Shown: piece after piece, positions 40,701 through 54,300 of the stretch
Layout: every line of letters begins with the position of its first letter
Position numbering within the stretch: the stretch's first letter is position 1
NCBI GenBank assembly: GCA_020310875.1
Contig: CM035428.1
Coordinates: forward strand, 108,312,245-108,376,244
Direction of reading: 5' to 3'
DNA length: 64,000 nt
From: Ceratopteris richardii
Lineage: Eukaryota > Streptophyta > Polypodiopsida > Polypodiales > Pteridaceae
Notes under the pieces: model-generated
What the model was told of the DNA's origin: nothing
Database searches by the model: none
What the model saw: the letters and a program-made list of their open reading frames with translations, nothing else
Made by a program: the position numbers and the translations under genes

Positions 40701-43371
40701 AAAAAATATGGATATGCACATATCTCACCTCAACACATTGATGGGGCAACTCTTCACACATGAGACAAAGCTCAACAAGAATGGAGACAACTCTAAAGGT
40801 AATCAATCTTCTGCCCTTTACACAGATAGAAATAAAAGTAAAGATAAAGACAAAGGTAAAAGGAATGAAGAAAATATAAGTACCTCTCAAGTGAACTTCA
40901 CAGGTAGAGGAAGAGGTACTAGAGGAAGGGGCAGAGGAGGAAAGCAAGGTAGAGGGAGATCATACAACTCTTCACCTTGCAACATATGTGGCTTGACCAA
41001 TGACACCATAGACGAGTGTTTCAAGAACACAAGGAATTAGAGAGGAAGAGGTTTCCATAGAGGAAGCTATGGTCAATCCAGAGGCAGGTTCAACAATGGA
41101 GGAAGCAATTATTATCACAACTACAACCAAGGCTACAACAACAACTATCAAGGAGGCTTTAGAGGTAGAAGAGATTATAACAACTACACAGAAGACCAAG
41201 AGGATTCTCTACTGATCATGAACATGACATCCAAGCAAGGTAAAGATGTTGAGCATCTTTTCTATATTGATTCTGGTTGTTCCAATCATGTGGCTGAAAA
41301 TGTAGCATTGTTATCTGACCTTGAAGAACCTAAAGGGAAGCATGAAGTGCAGATAACTGATGATACTAGACACTCTCTTAAGAAGATTGGGAATTTCAAG
41401 GCTTCTGATGGTAAAATGAACCTTTTAAGTAAGGTATTATATGTGCCAACCATAACAAAAAAAACATAATCAGTGTTGGGTAGATTGTTGAGAAGGGCTT
41501 ACAGATTAGATTCACAAGGCATGGAGCTTATGTGGAGGACCTTCAACAAAACTTCAAGAGGATTGCAGAAGGTGAGAAATCTGGCAGACTCTTTACATTT
41601 GAAGTTGAAGACACTAGAAACATTGCACTCTTCAATTACAAAGATCAAACCCTATCTGAACTAGAGATATGGCATAAAAGGCTAGGTCATATAGGTGAAA
41701 GAACACTAATGCAAATATGCAGGGATCAGAGTGTGCCTGGCATCCCAAATGTGTCCAAGCAACACATGATTTACAAATGTGAAACATGCCTATTTGGCAA
41801 ATCACACAGGCAACCATTCAACAGAAAAGGATATATGTATGAAGATTACTTGGAGCTTGTGCACACAGATGTGTGGCATCCTAGTAGAGAGCCGTCAATC
41901 TCAAGATCAAGGTCAACTATGTTTCATTCATAGAAGACTATAGTAGATGGGAAATTCTTCTTCATGAAGCATAAAGATGAATTTTTCACTTGTTTCAAGA
42001 AGTATTTGGTATTGGTTGAGAACCAAATACGTAGAAGCTTGAAGAAGATCTCATTTGATAGAGGTGGTGAGTATTTCTCACATGAATTTGACTCATTCTT
42101 ACAGGACAGAGGTATAAAGAGAGAAGTCGCAACAAGATACACTCCTCAACAGATTGGAGTGGCAGAGAGGAGGAATAGACTAATAGTAGAGGCTACAAGA
42201 TCAATGTTGAATGAAAAGAAACTTCCAAACTACTTATGGGAAGAGGTTGTTTCCACAGTCACATACTTAATTAATAGGCTTCCATTCAAGTCGTTGGATG
42301 GAATGACACCTTATGAAGCATGGAATGGCAAGATACCTTCTCTTGACCATTGTAAAATCTTTGGGTGCATTTCTTATGCACATATACCCTCACAGATTAG
42401 AGGGAAGCTTGATCCAAAGGCTGAAAAGTGTATATTCATTGGCGATGACCAAAACTAGAAAGGATATGGGTTGTACAATCCCACTAACAAAGGATTCATA
42501 GTTAGTAGCGATGTGGTGTTTGATGAAAATAATTCATGGTTTGAAAATGATTCCAAGAAGATAAAGCCACCTTATGACTTGGAAAGTGATTTTCCAACTC
42601 TAACTCAAGAAAGAACACAAATACCAGAAGATGTCAACTCAGAAGATAAAGAATAGATTGACTTCAAAGCTTGGAAGTCCAAGGGCAAGACAAAATACAA
42701 GCAATCGGAAGACATTCCAGAGTTATCCAATCAAGCACTAAGAAGATCTCAAAGGGAGAGTAAAACCCATAAGGTATGGCTATGACACATCATTAGTCAC
42801 CCAACATTCTGTATACATGACTAAAGATTCTATGTCAAAAGAGCCTTCTTCATTTGAAGAAGCCAATAAGAAGGAAGAATGGAGAGAAGCCATGGAGGAA
42901 GAAATTGAAGCACTTCAAGTGAACAACACTTGGGATTTGGTTCTCAAAAAGCCAAGCATAAAGGTAATTGGATCTAGGTGGATTTATATAGTCAAGAAGA
43001 ACTCAAATGGTTCAATCAACAGATATAAAGCAAAGGGGTTTTCTCAAACCTATGGAGTGGATATGAGGAGACCTTCTCACCTATTATGAGGAGAACACTA
43101 AAATTGCAGGTACACCCATGGAACTCAACCACAAACTTAGTTCTCATGAGGGAGAACTCCTTGAAGATATTGTAGGTCATCAAAGGCTTGTGGGGAGTCT
43201 CAATTATGCAACCCTAACAAGAGTAGACATTTGTTATGGAGTAAGTACATTAATCCAATTTATGCATACACCAAGAAAACCTCACATGGAAACTGCCAAG
43301 AGGATCTTAAAGTATCTAAAGGGTATCATAAATGAAGGGATGGTTTATCCATTCACTTCTAATTTGGATAT
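40693..43371 (+). pseudogene. Copia B copy 1 gag-pol remnant, part 1
   Basis: Contains a Gly/Arg-rich stretch, a zinc knuckle with His replaced by Asp (CNICGLTNDTIDEC), protease FYIDSGCSNHVAE, pre-integrase IWHKRLGHIGERTLMQ to CETCLFGKSH, integrase DRGGEYFSHEF and GVAERRNRLIVEATRSML, and RT SRWIYIVKKNSNGSINRYKA. The RT then jumps to a late segment (MELNHKLSSHEG to KRILKYLKG), so the catalytic YVDD part is deleted. In-frame stops occur at 41038 and 42456; a frame change lies at the A-run near 41460. Confidence 0.9.
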
Positions 43372-43621
43372 TGTCACATCATGGAGGCATAACTTGTTAA
43401 GTGAGATGATACATATGGGTCATGCATCATTGAGGCATCTTACCTCACTTGGTAGAGGACTTGAGAGGAGAGTCTATTAGAACTCTCAAGTGAGTCTTTA
43501 TGGACACTCAATATCATATTGGTATGAGCTGCTCGGCGGCTGGGAGGAAATGGACGCGACAATCTCTGTGTGGCGATGGCAAGATGTCGTCGACTGTGGG
43601 GAGCATCAAAAGGTTATTACA
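43372..43621 (+). repeat. 5' LTR of LARD-like element
   Basis: 250 bp beginning TGTCACATCATGG and ending GGTTATTACA. Confidence 0.97.
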
Positions 43622-46600
43622 TTGGTATCAGAGCTTGTACGATCGCCATGTCTTCTGCGTGCGTCAAGTGGGACTTGAACCCGGATCACAAGGATGGGGG
43701 GCCAACGAGCTAGCCAAGGCGCTGGTCGCCGTTGTGTGTTCAGAGTTCAACTAGTCGGATGGCAATAATTCTCTAATGTGAGTTCGGCAGCAGCCACCAG
43801 AGATCAAAAATTGTATTTCTTTCTTTGTGAATGGCAGTCCGCAGGGTTCGATCTCAAGACCTCGTGGAGAGGACAACCTGCTGTAACCACGAACGCAAGC
43901 ATGATAGACATGAAGGATCTGCACCAGATCTTTATTTACTTTATCTATTTCTACGCATGCAAAAGTGCCTACTGCAGAATTTATCTTCATCATTAGGAAA
44001 GATCGAAGAGATAGGGGGGCTGCTGAAGCGCTTGATCAGAAGAAAAGGAGGAAAAAGAGAGGATAGCTTGCACTATTGTGGAAGAATCAGAGGCTAATTA
44101 TTGTATGTCTTATGACAGAGGAGGACTTCAAATTGGTACAAGAGAGAGTGGAGAGAGCAATCTTGTAGGCAATGAATATATGCAAGTAGTAAAAGAATTC
44201 AATGTTGGCAACCGATGGAAGGTGCAACATAGTGGAAGTGGGGGGAATGATCTGATCCCAAACTGTTGTGATATTTGGTCAGTTGCACTATCGAATGAGG
44301 CTCTGGAAGGAGGGCATGGCATGTCGACACAACAGTTTTCAGAGCCTCTGTCCATCGATGAACGGCATCTACCAAATCAAACAAGAGAGAGAGATGGGAT
44401 GCACCTGCTGCATATGAAGAGTCTACGAATGAGGAGCATATACTCCAGGACTTGTTCAAGGTCTTGATTTCAAATTTACAGGCATGGAGCTTCATGTTAA
44501 TCACAGGTATTATTATTTCAATTTTGAGAGGTTTGCATTTTCGAGAAGCACCATGAACTGTTAGGAGGCCAAGATCCGGGAGGGAAATCACATGTACGGA
44601 GAGTATGAGATATATATATTCTCATCTAGAATCAAGGATTCCCTCCAAATACAAGAAGATCAAGTTTAGAGTATCTCTAAAATACTCTACTTTTATGATT
44701 TTCACATAAATTTCAGGAGCTATTTTCATAAATAGCCATTTTGGGAAGGGGAAAAGAGAAGGTATTTTTCATAGATTTATGGAAAAAACCATACACACTT
44801 ATATTCTAGTGTATTGACTTCCATATACAATCAAGAAATCCATAAGATACCTCAGTTTGATGGGAGTTTGAAGCTCCACAAAACCCCCTTCCATCACAGT
44901 TTGACAAAAAATTTCAGCACCTAAATTTGAGAAAATCCCATTTTGGAAGAGGGAAAAATAGGTGCGATAGCTATGGATGGATGGGAAAAAGTATATTTAC
45001 TGAGAGTATGGTGCATGGACTTCTTAGGCGAATCATTAGATTCATCAAAATGATAAGTTAAGGAGGGATTTTAGCTCCTCAAAGACCCCCTTCCCGCACT
45101 TTTGGAAAATTTCAGAAATTAATCTTTTGCCAAACTCCACTTCTTGGAGTAAGAAAAAGATCACTTAGAGGCTTCCCATGGATTATTGTATATAATCCAA
45201 GAGAAATCCACATTTAGAGTGGATTAAAAGCTTGCTAAGAGCTCCCATTCAAGTTTTTGTATAAAAGCAAAATCTTGATTTAGGCCTCTTTTGGGGAGTG
45301 AATTAGCATGCACCAAGGGAGGATTTGGAAGAGTGAAAATAGGCCTAAGCATCTTCATATACCACTCTCTGAGATTATGGAGAGAATTTTAGCATTTGCT
45401 TGATGGAAGAATGCTTTTAGGCACCCCAAAAATCATATTTTCACACTTTTTCCAGCCCCTCCAACAGTCCACTACTTTTACATGTCCCACTTGGAATGGC
45501 CATATCTTGGGCTAGGAAACTCCAAATTGGACGTGCTACGGCTCGTTTCGAAGAGCACAAGGTCTACTTTAAGTTTATGAGAAAAAATTTTGGAAAGAAA
45601 AAATTTTTGCAGGTCTGAACAGGTCTGCAAAATCTGAACAGTTTTTGGCGACTACCTTCCGGGAGCCATATCTTTCAAACCGGGAAGGCGATTTGAGTAA
45701 TTTCACTTCGATTTCTTTGCACATGCTATATATTTCAGTTTATGAACATTTGCAGGTCCTAAAGTGGTTTTTGCAGGTCTTAAGAAGGATTACTAATGCA
45801 TTTTTGAGCTAAATTTGCATTATTTTTGTAATCACCTGACCATGCTTCATGTTTTGAGGAGTGCTCCGATATTTTCGGACACTTCTAGGTGTATTTTAGG
45901 ACTTGAGGAGAAAGGTGCAGAGGTCTCGAACTTCATTAAGAACAACTGGATGCATGCAACTCCAATACAAAATTATTCAGGGACGTATGCTTTATGCTTC
46001 AGTCATTTTATTTATGTTATGGCATGTTTCTACATGCATGAATGGGATTGCATACATCAAGTGTTGATCATTGTTTAAGCTCTTAAAAGTATGGATCAAC
46101 ATGTAGGAAGTATACTTTTTGATTGTTTGCAGGAAAGAAGATTACAGAAACCATATGGCTATGCAACACCCGGAATGGTTGCTAGCAAATACTTTTGTGT
46201 TTTTGCAGGTCATGGAATCCATATATAAGTTTATGGCGTGCATGCCATGGGCCTGTCAAGCCCTGTGTTTTTGGGTGGCCTGAGTGCCACTGAGCTATGG
46301 TTTAATTTTTTTTGGGATTCCATTTCCTGGGGAAATGCTGTCGAAATTTTTCTTACCTCATGGCGTTATATACGCACTTGCTTTTAGGTAAGAGTGTTAT
46401 GGCATAGTAACATGCCTTTCTGCAAACATCAATAAGTTTTAGGCATGCTTATAAGCATGTATTTGATGGACTGAGGACCATCACAGTATTTTATATAAGG
46501 CAACTTCGGTAGTAGCAGGATCCCTACACATAATCCTTATGGATTTAGACCATAGGATTGCTAACGGAAGGAGCTACACCTTCACCATTAGTAATGTGCA

Positions 46601-49255
46601 CAAGCAATCCTATAGGTTCAGGAAGTTGCATTCAGGCACGGGAGATGCATTTCTTATAATCTCCAAGTTAGTGAAGATTTAATTATCTTCACAAGAGTCT
46701 CACATGATGATTAGGAGACTATGGGGTATCATGATGCATACCCAAAGAGTGATTAGTTTCACTCATATACATCACTTGACCGAGTAGTGAAGTATTTCTA
46801 CTACACTACTAAGGAAACCAAATAGATGGGATCACAGAGATGGGTTTCATGAGACAGCATCGACGGATGCGTATGTGATTCGAGTGATGGTTAGGAAGGC
46901 CATAGGTATGGCACTAGCTCTACGGTATAGAGCATAGATCCCTTAGTCAGGAATAGTTGGGGTACCCAATACATACATATGTATCTTGGGATCTACAAAG
47001 AGGTACCTAGGCTTAGTCTTGGTACCTAGGAATAAGTTGCTTTGGAACAAAAGGGATATCCATTGTCACATTGTTGACTAGAACCAAACTAACTAGTTCA
47101 AGGACATGGGACTCATTTCAGTCCACTGATATGATTTTAGTATATGGGATTCATTGGAGTCCACCTATATATTCCATTATATGGAATAGATATTCGGTTT
47201 AAAGTAGGTATGACACCGTGAATTGGAAGAAGTTTTCACTGGTATGGGACGGTGGAAACGACTTCCCTTTGAGCACTCTTCTTCTATGGCCAGGAAGAAA
47301 AGGACTCATCATTCATGGCGTCATGTCTCACTAGATCAGAGGAGAGCTCTTAGTAGACATCTCCTTAAGATTAGGAGTTATCCTTCAGAGTATGAGGAAG
47401 ATTTATTCTTCCAGTAGAGAATGTGATAGGTGATTTTATCACCATTGGTATCACATACTCATTTTTTTTGGTTTTCAGGAAGGATAATTCCATCTGTTTG
47501 GTTGGATCGTATAGATCCATGCACAGAGTATGGTTGGCAAAGATAGTTCTTTATTATGGATACATTTGTGTTTACGGTATCAGATCATATCATTGCTAAC
47601 CATTTTACTAGAGGGCTTTGACCCTTATTAGGAATTTATTTTCTCCACTCTTCACTACATACGCCTTCATTAGTTAGCGGAGATCTGTTCTCCATCTTCA
47701 TAAAAATCTGTGTGATGAGGGATTATGCATTAGTTATGGAAGAGAGGACTAAATAAATTCATGAGTTTCTCTTTTAAGGAAAGGAGAAAGTGGGAATCAG
47801 TTCGAAGATTCATAAGAGGTCTCACTTTAGCTCCTATTCTTTGAAAGAGAAAGAAGGAAAGGAAAACATAATTTCTTCATAGCAGAAGAATACAGTAGGT
47901 TTTCCTTTATAGAGAAGAGGTGTTTGAAAAACATCTCTTAGTCTTTATTTGAGAAGGAATTCATTTCCTCTACTTTTCCATCTAATTTTCCTTCATATGG
48001 GAGTATGATTCTCCACTATTTTGGGAGGAAAAGTATGGAGAACTTATGTGCATGTTCTCACCTATGGATGAGTAGAGAAAATGGATTCAACAGAATCTCT
48101 TTCAAAGGGAAAGGGAAAGTGGAATAGTTTCCACTGCTAGAGCTCTTTTCCTTGGAAGAGATTATAGAGATAGACATGGAGAGAGTTTCACTTTCTCATT
48201 TAGATTGTCTAGATAGGAGTGGCACTCTTCTATTAAAGACAAGAGGGAGATGAGTTAATCATGATGGTTAGATTGAGTCTCATTTGTAAACTCTAGAAGA
48301 GAAACAGTTATGCTATTTTCAGTGATGGTCTTTGACTAGATGAGATAATCTAGTTATTGACATTAGTTAGACTGAGAGTAGATTGATGATACTTCTCTTT
48401 TGAGTTTCCAAGAGATAGAAATATATCTAACCTATTAGGGTACCAAACTCTTAGTTGGTGTTACATCATGAGTATGATGAGTAAACATCAGTTAGGAGGA
48501 TGGGTACTTAGGGATTATCTGAATCTCAAAGGGAATGCTTTCTGCATTCATATGGCAAACTACAGGAAAGAGAAATATTAGAGTTTGCACAAGTGCCAAT
48601 AGATGCTCTTCCAATAAAACCTAGTCCAATGGTAAAGGATGACAAACCACAGATTTCTCGGTTGGAGAAATGTAGAGATTGCATTTTACTACCAAGAAAT
48701 TCTTATGTATGAGCTAGATGATGGATTTGCATAGTTCACAAGGTAGTTTAGACAAAACTATTACTTGTGATTACACTCAAGGTTAGGAAGACCTAGAGTG
48801 GTATGAGGGCAATCTATCATTCAGTCTTAGATGGGTTTGGAGTCACTTGTTATGGGACTTTGTTCTATACTTCAGAGGATTCTACGGTTTATTATCTCCA
48901 TTATGGTATGGTCAAGCTTATGGCTTGGCACTTTCCACTTGCTTTTCATATTATTACTCCATAGAGGATACATCATATGGACTGAGGTCATCCTTATGAT
49001 ATTATATGTTATGGGAGTAATAGTTTGGAAAGTGGAGTCTATATGGGAGATAGTAGGCACCACTTAGACGGTTTCCCACCTTTGAGATGATCTCATATGG
49101 GGCTTCTTAAGGGGAAGGACATGGGGAAACAACACACAGAGATGACCATGTACATAGAGTACATGGGGTTCAGGGGAGTCCGAGCACTTTCTTCTACCAT
49201 TACGGACATTTCATTTACATTTTCGAGGACGAAAATGCTCTCAAGGGGAAGGAAA
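43622..49255 (+). other. Internal region of LARD-like element, non-coding
   Basis: The leader after the primer site is GC-rich (to about 43740). The rest is AT-rich with scattered short ORFs, the longest 44078-44467 (129 codons), without recognisable domains. 44690-45180 has about three diverged 200-base units (words such as ccccttcc...ttttgg...atttcag). It must depend on proteins of another element to move. Confidence 0.8.
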
Positions 49256-49505
49256 TGTCACATCATGGAGGCATAACTTGTTAAGTGAGATGATACATAT
49301 GGGTCATGCATCATTGAGGCATCTTACCTCACTTGGTAGAGGACTTGAGAGGAGAGTCTATTAGAACTCTCAAGTGAGTCTTTATGGACACTCAATATCA
49401 TATTGGTATGAGCTGCTCGGCGGCTGGGAGGAAATGGACGCGACAATCTCTGTGTGGCGATGGCAAGATGTCGTCGACTGTGGGGAGCATCAAAAGGTTA
49501 TTACA
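49256..49505 (+). repeat. 3' LTR of LARD-like element
   Basis: 250 bp, apparently identical to the 5' LTR. Confidence 0.97.
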
Positions 49506-49948
49506 GATATCAAGATGTACTCTAATGCAGATTGGCCAGGCTCAAAAGATGATAGGAGGAGCACTTCTAGCTACTTATCTTTTGCAGGTTCAAAGCTAAT
49601 ATCATGATCATCAAAGAAACAACCAACTATAGCATTGTCATCAATAGAAGCAAAATATAGAGGCTTAGCAAATGCAACACAAGGAGCTATGTGGTTCAAA
49701 GTACTCTACACATATTTGGGATTACATTCTTATACTCCAATATTTTTTGGAGATGACACTAGATCACTTCATTTGGCTAATAATCCTGTATATCATGCAA
49801 GGACTAAGCACATTGAAGTGCACTATCATTATGTAAGAGAGAAGTTACTCAGCAAGGACATCCAATTGTCTTATGTATCAACCAATTTGTAGTGTACAGA
49901 TATGCTCACAAAGTCTTTGGATGGAACTAAGATGAACAGGTAGATAAT
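49506..49948 (+). pseudogene. Copia B copy 1 RNase H remnant, part 2
   Basis: Continues the RNase H interrupted by the LARD: MYSNADWPGSKDDRRSTSSY, then SSIEAKYRGLANATQGAMWF and NPVYHARTKHIEVHYHYVRE, with two in-frame stops (49605, 49890). Confidence 0.9.
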
Positions 49949-50009
49949 TGGATTATAGGAAATCAAAGAAAAATGAAGAGCAAGCATGTTAGGCTTGAGG
50001 GGTATCTAT

Positions 50010-51317
50010 TGGTTCAAATGAGTCCAAGCCTTTGTACTTGAACAATTAACATTTATCTCATATAGTCACATATGACCACTCCCTTGTAAAAGCCAATTAC
50101 TTTTATCCTTGTAAAAGTGCATATGTTACTTGCACTATCCCACATGGAGTTAGGAGGAATCAAATCTTGAATTCTTGGTAGTTGGTAGATGAGAGAGTAA
50201 AGCCTAAAGTTTAGGACTCACTTTATAGTGAGAAATTGAATTTGAATTCAAAAGATGGCTCCAACTCTAGCTATCAAATTGGATCAAAATATCATGTGGA
50301 TTAGGCCCAATTTGGAGGTCAATTGAGAGGGGTGTCTTGTGATTAGAGAGCTCATTCAATAGCTCTACTACTACCCTCACATTTTACAATTATGCATTGC
50401 CAATGTCATTGTATTTCTTTGTGATCTAATACATATACACTGATTATTTCTCTACTTCACTTCTTTGCTATGATCATCTTAGAACAGTGATCTCAGAGCT
50501 TGTTCTCAATTTCCTAGATTGTAGAGTCTTTCAATCAATCTAAACTACCAAACGCACCTAGTTTTGAGTACAAATCCATCAAGAAAAGGCCTGGTCATAT
50601 CCTCAAGAGTCTATATAAAGACTCCAAAACATTTTTACATGAAGTAGATGTTTGATTTGAAGCAATACATATACTCTTTGATCATTGCTTAGTGTCATTT
50701 CTGTTCTTTGCTCCTTCTTCTTGAGATTCAGTCAACTTGTAGAGATTATTGCTCTCTCTACACACCTCCACATCAAGTGTTTAAGCACTTATTGAAAATT
50801 TATAAATGTCTAGTTTATTTGTGAAACTTTTAAAGTCATATGGCTTATTAGTTTCAGAGAAATTCAAGTTTCTTAGTCTCGAGGTCATTCTCTACACATC
50901 CTTGAAAAATCGGGATGACACCAGTTGAGTATTAAGGTAATTGCTCCTTCAATAGTTGTTATAAATTAGGGATTATATGCATTTTAGCAAGACAAACCTA
51001 TGAATGACAGTCCCTTAAGAGGAATTTTTCTAGTTGTTACTATGCTTGCTGCTCTCAGTGTTTGAAGTCACAACTTCAATCCATTTTTAGAAGGTTTTTG
51101 TGAGCTAGTAAAGGTGCAAGTTAGCTATTTTGCATCAACTTGTTCTTGTTGATGTTCCAAAGTACCTATTGGGTTTTATTGCACTGACCACAAGCCTAGG
51201 AGGTTTATTTTACATATACAAAGAGCTAGGTTTGTTCCTATGGTTTGCTAGACCAACTTCACCATTTGACAACTCAACTTTCCTTGCCTCTCCAAACTTC
51301 TCTGACTTCTTTGAGTG
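50010..51317 (+). repeat. Family B LTR shared by copies 1 and 2
   Basis: About 1.3 kb between the polypurine-like end of copy 1 and a primer-like TGGTATTAGAG at 51318. From 50546 to 51317 it matches the truncated LTR at 54985-55755. The exact start is uncertain by a few bases. Confidence 0.7.
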
Positions 51318-54300
51318 GTATTAGAGAAAATTCAAGATTGGAGATAGATTTCCATCAATCATTGCAAAGCTTGGTAGACACAATTATTCTACTTGGAAAA
51401 TCAGAATGAAGGCTTATTTGCAAGGAAGAAATCTCTATGAAATTGTATCAGGTGATGAAGCAATGCCTATTCCAAGATATAAAGGAGGACCTACTCAAGA
51501 GGAAACAGATAGGCTTACACTTTGGTGTGCAAGGGATGCTCAAGCAATGTAATACATACTTAACTCTATCTTTGAGTTTCTATTACCACATATTAGAGGA
51601 TGCAAGACATCTCAAAAGACTTGGATGCCCTAGAGACTTTATTTTCCGCTAGTACAAAGGCAAGCAAGAACCATCTTTGGAATGAGTTCAACCAGATGAA
51701 AAGGAGTCCTAAACAAACCATCACAGAGTTTGTTACAAAGTTCAAAGAGGATTCTGATCAATTGGCATCCATTGGAGAAATGATTGATGAAGAGTTCATC
51801 ATGAGGAAAATTCTCAATGGGATAAGAGGTGACAAGAAATGGTCATCTTTCACCATAGCCTATGATCTCATCATGGATGTGCAAACTCCAGACTTCAACA
51901 TCTTTCTTGGACAACTCTTTAATCTAGAGGCCAATGATAGTGTACAAGAAGTTAACTTCTACATGGTAATTCAACTAGTGCTCTATATGCAGATAAGAAG
52001 GACAAGAAGCTAAAAGCCAAGAAGAAGGAAGAAGATGAAGAGAAGACTTCCCAAACCAACTTTGCAAGCAAGAGCAAGTGGAAAGGGAAGAAGAAAGGAC
52101 CAAAGCATGACAAGGCCAAAGTCCAGAATGTTCAAGCTTGTTCCATTTGTGATAAGACCAACCACACCACTCAAAATTACTGGTTCAATGAGAAGATCCA
52201 GTAAGGAAGTGGAAGAGGTAGATATGGGAGCAGTAGACATAGAAGTGGACACAACTTCAACAATAACAATAGAGGCCATAATAGAAGGGTCTACAACAAT
52301 TATTCTAAAGATGAACAACATGAAGAACCATTTCTCTTAATGAATCTAAGTCACAAGGAAGGTAAAGAAGATGATCATTTTTTCTACATAGATTTAGGAT
52401 GTTCAAATCATGTTGCAGACAACAGCTCTCTTGTTTGATTTGGAAAGTATAAAGCATAGACATGAAGTTCAAACAGGGGATGACACAAAGCATAGTGTTG
52501 ACAAGATTGTTAATGTCAAAGCTTTTAATGGTAGGACAAATATTTTGAGCAAGGTACTCTATGTTCCCACTATTACAAAGAACCTAATAACTGTAGGCCA
52601 AATAGTTGAGAAAGGCTTGCAAGTTAGGTTCACCCAACATGGAGATTTTTTGGAAGATCCATTTCAAGGCTTCAAAAAGATAACTAGAGGTAAGAAGCAT
52701 GGTAGGCTCTTTACTTTTGAAGTAGGAGAAACCAAACACATATCTCTATTCAACTTTGGGTCTCAAACCCTAAGAGCTTGAAGTGTGGCATAAGAGGCTA
52801 GCTCATGTGAATTAAAGAACCTTAAAGGATATATGCAGGGATCAAAGTGTTCTTGGATTACCAAACATATCAAACCAACACATGATCAACAGATGTGATG
52901 CGTGTTAGATTGGGAAGGCACAAAGACAACTATTCAACCACAAAGGCTACATCAACAACAACGTATTGAACCTAGTATATACAGATGTATGGGGGACAAG
53001 TGAAGAACCTTCATTGGTAGGATCAAGGTATTATGTCTCATTTATTGATGACCATAGTATATGGACTATTTTGTACTTTATCAAGAGTAAGAATGAAGTG
53101 TTTGATTGCTTCAAAAAGTATCTAGCACAGGGGGAGAATCATACAAGTAGATCACTCAAAAAGCTCACATCTAATGAAGGGGGAGAATACTTTTCCAAAG
53201 GGCTTGATGATTTCTTGCAAGATAAACCTATCAAAAGTGACTACCAAGTAATCTCTTCAATCAAATGGAATTGCAAAGGGAAGAAACAAGACATTGGTTG
53301 GATCAACCAAAACAATGCTTGAAGAGAAGAGGTTGCGACATTATCTATGGGTAGAGGCTATTTCAATTGATGTGTACCTTGTCAATAGACTATTATCAAA
53401 ATAACTCCAAGTTATGACTCATTATGATGCATGGTATGGAGTTTATTAGCTATGACTCAACTCAAATGGGTTACAAGCTTTATAATCCTTCAATCAAGAA
53501 ATTTACTACAAGTAGAGATGTTGTGTTTGAAGAATACAGGTCTTGGTATGATGAAGACAAACAAAAGGTAACCCTACCATATGATCTTGATTCTGATTCT
53601 CATCAATTAGGCAGCAAGCATGATACATAGGTCCACAATCCAAGAAGTGACAAAGATGATGACCAAGATGAAAAGGAAATTAATTACAAGCTATGGAAGT
53701 CAAGAGGCAAAGCAAAGATGCAAGAGTGTGGAGAATGCTCTAAGAAATCACTTAGAAGGTCAACAAGGGAGAAAAGACAACGAGAAAGATATGGATATGA
53801 TTCCACATTTTTTACAAAGCATTCAATCTACTTGGCAAAGGATTAAATTTCACAGGAACCCTCAACCTATGAAGAGGCAAAGGGAAACCCTAATTGGGAG
53901 AAGGTCATAAAAGAAGAAATAGGTGCATTGAAGGAGATGGACACTTGGGATTTGGTTCCAATGTCACCCAATCAAAAGGTAATTGGTTGCAGATGGGTAT
54001 ATAAAGTTAAAAGAAACTTAGATGGATCAGTTTGTAGGTACAAGACAAGATTACTTGCCAAAGGATGCTCACAAACTCATGGTGTAGACTATGAGGAAAC
54101 ATTCTCACCAATTGCAAAGATTACCACAATCAGAACATTGATAAGTGTACCTATTGCAAGGAATTGGAGACTTCTCCAACTTGATGTCCAAACTGCATTC
54201 TTAAATGGGTGGATAAGTGAATAGGTATACATGTCACAACCACCGGGTCTTGAAAACCCTAATCATACATCTTTTGTTTGCAGACTTAAAAAAACATTGT

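Larger units (their letters stand above)
43372..49505 (+). mobile_element. Non-coding LTR retrotransposon (LARD-like), identical LTRs
   Basis: LTRs of 250 bp (43372-43621, 49256-49505) appear identical, TG...CA. The 5-bp duplication is GATAT (43367-43371, 49506-49510). An initiator-Met-type primer site (TGGTATCAGAGC, 43623-43634) and a purine tract AAGGGGAAGGAAA (about 49243-49255) are present. The 5.6-kb internal part has no gag or pol that I can find. The cgaggacgaaaatg motif just before the purine tract resembles the 3' end of Del/Tekay chromoviruses, suggesting the parent lineage (inference). Confidence 0.93.
40705..50009 (+). mobile_element. Copia element, family B, copy 1 (internal region, interrupted)
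   Basis: Gag C-terminus, protease, integrase, part of RT and RNase H on the plus strand. The 5' LTR and most of gag are missing; the left end abuts microsatellite DNA. The RT has an internal deletion near 43085. A complete non-coding LTR element (43372-49505) sits inside the RNase H region with duplication GATAT. The element ends at a polypurine-like GGCTTGAGGGG (about 49992-50002) before an LTR. Confidence 0.9.

Noticed and set aside
43490-43678. Small ORFs repeated in both LTRs (also 49374-49607)
   Set aside because: They duplicate because the LTR is duplicated; they cross the LTR border and show no domain.
44078-44467. 129-codon ORF inside the LARD-like element
   Set aside because: No domain, not placed like gag, and the same region is open in other frames. 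Treated as chance.
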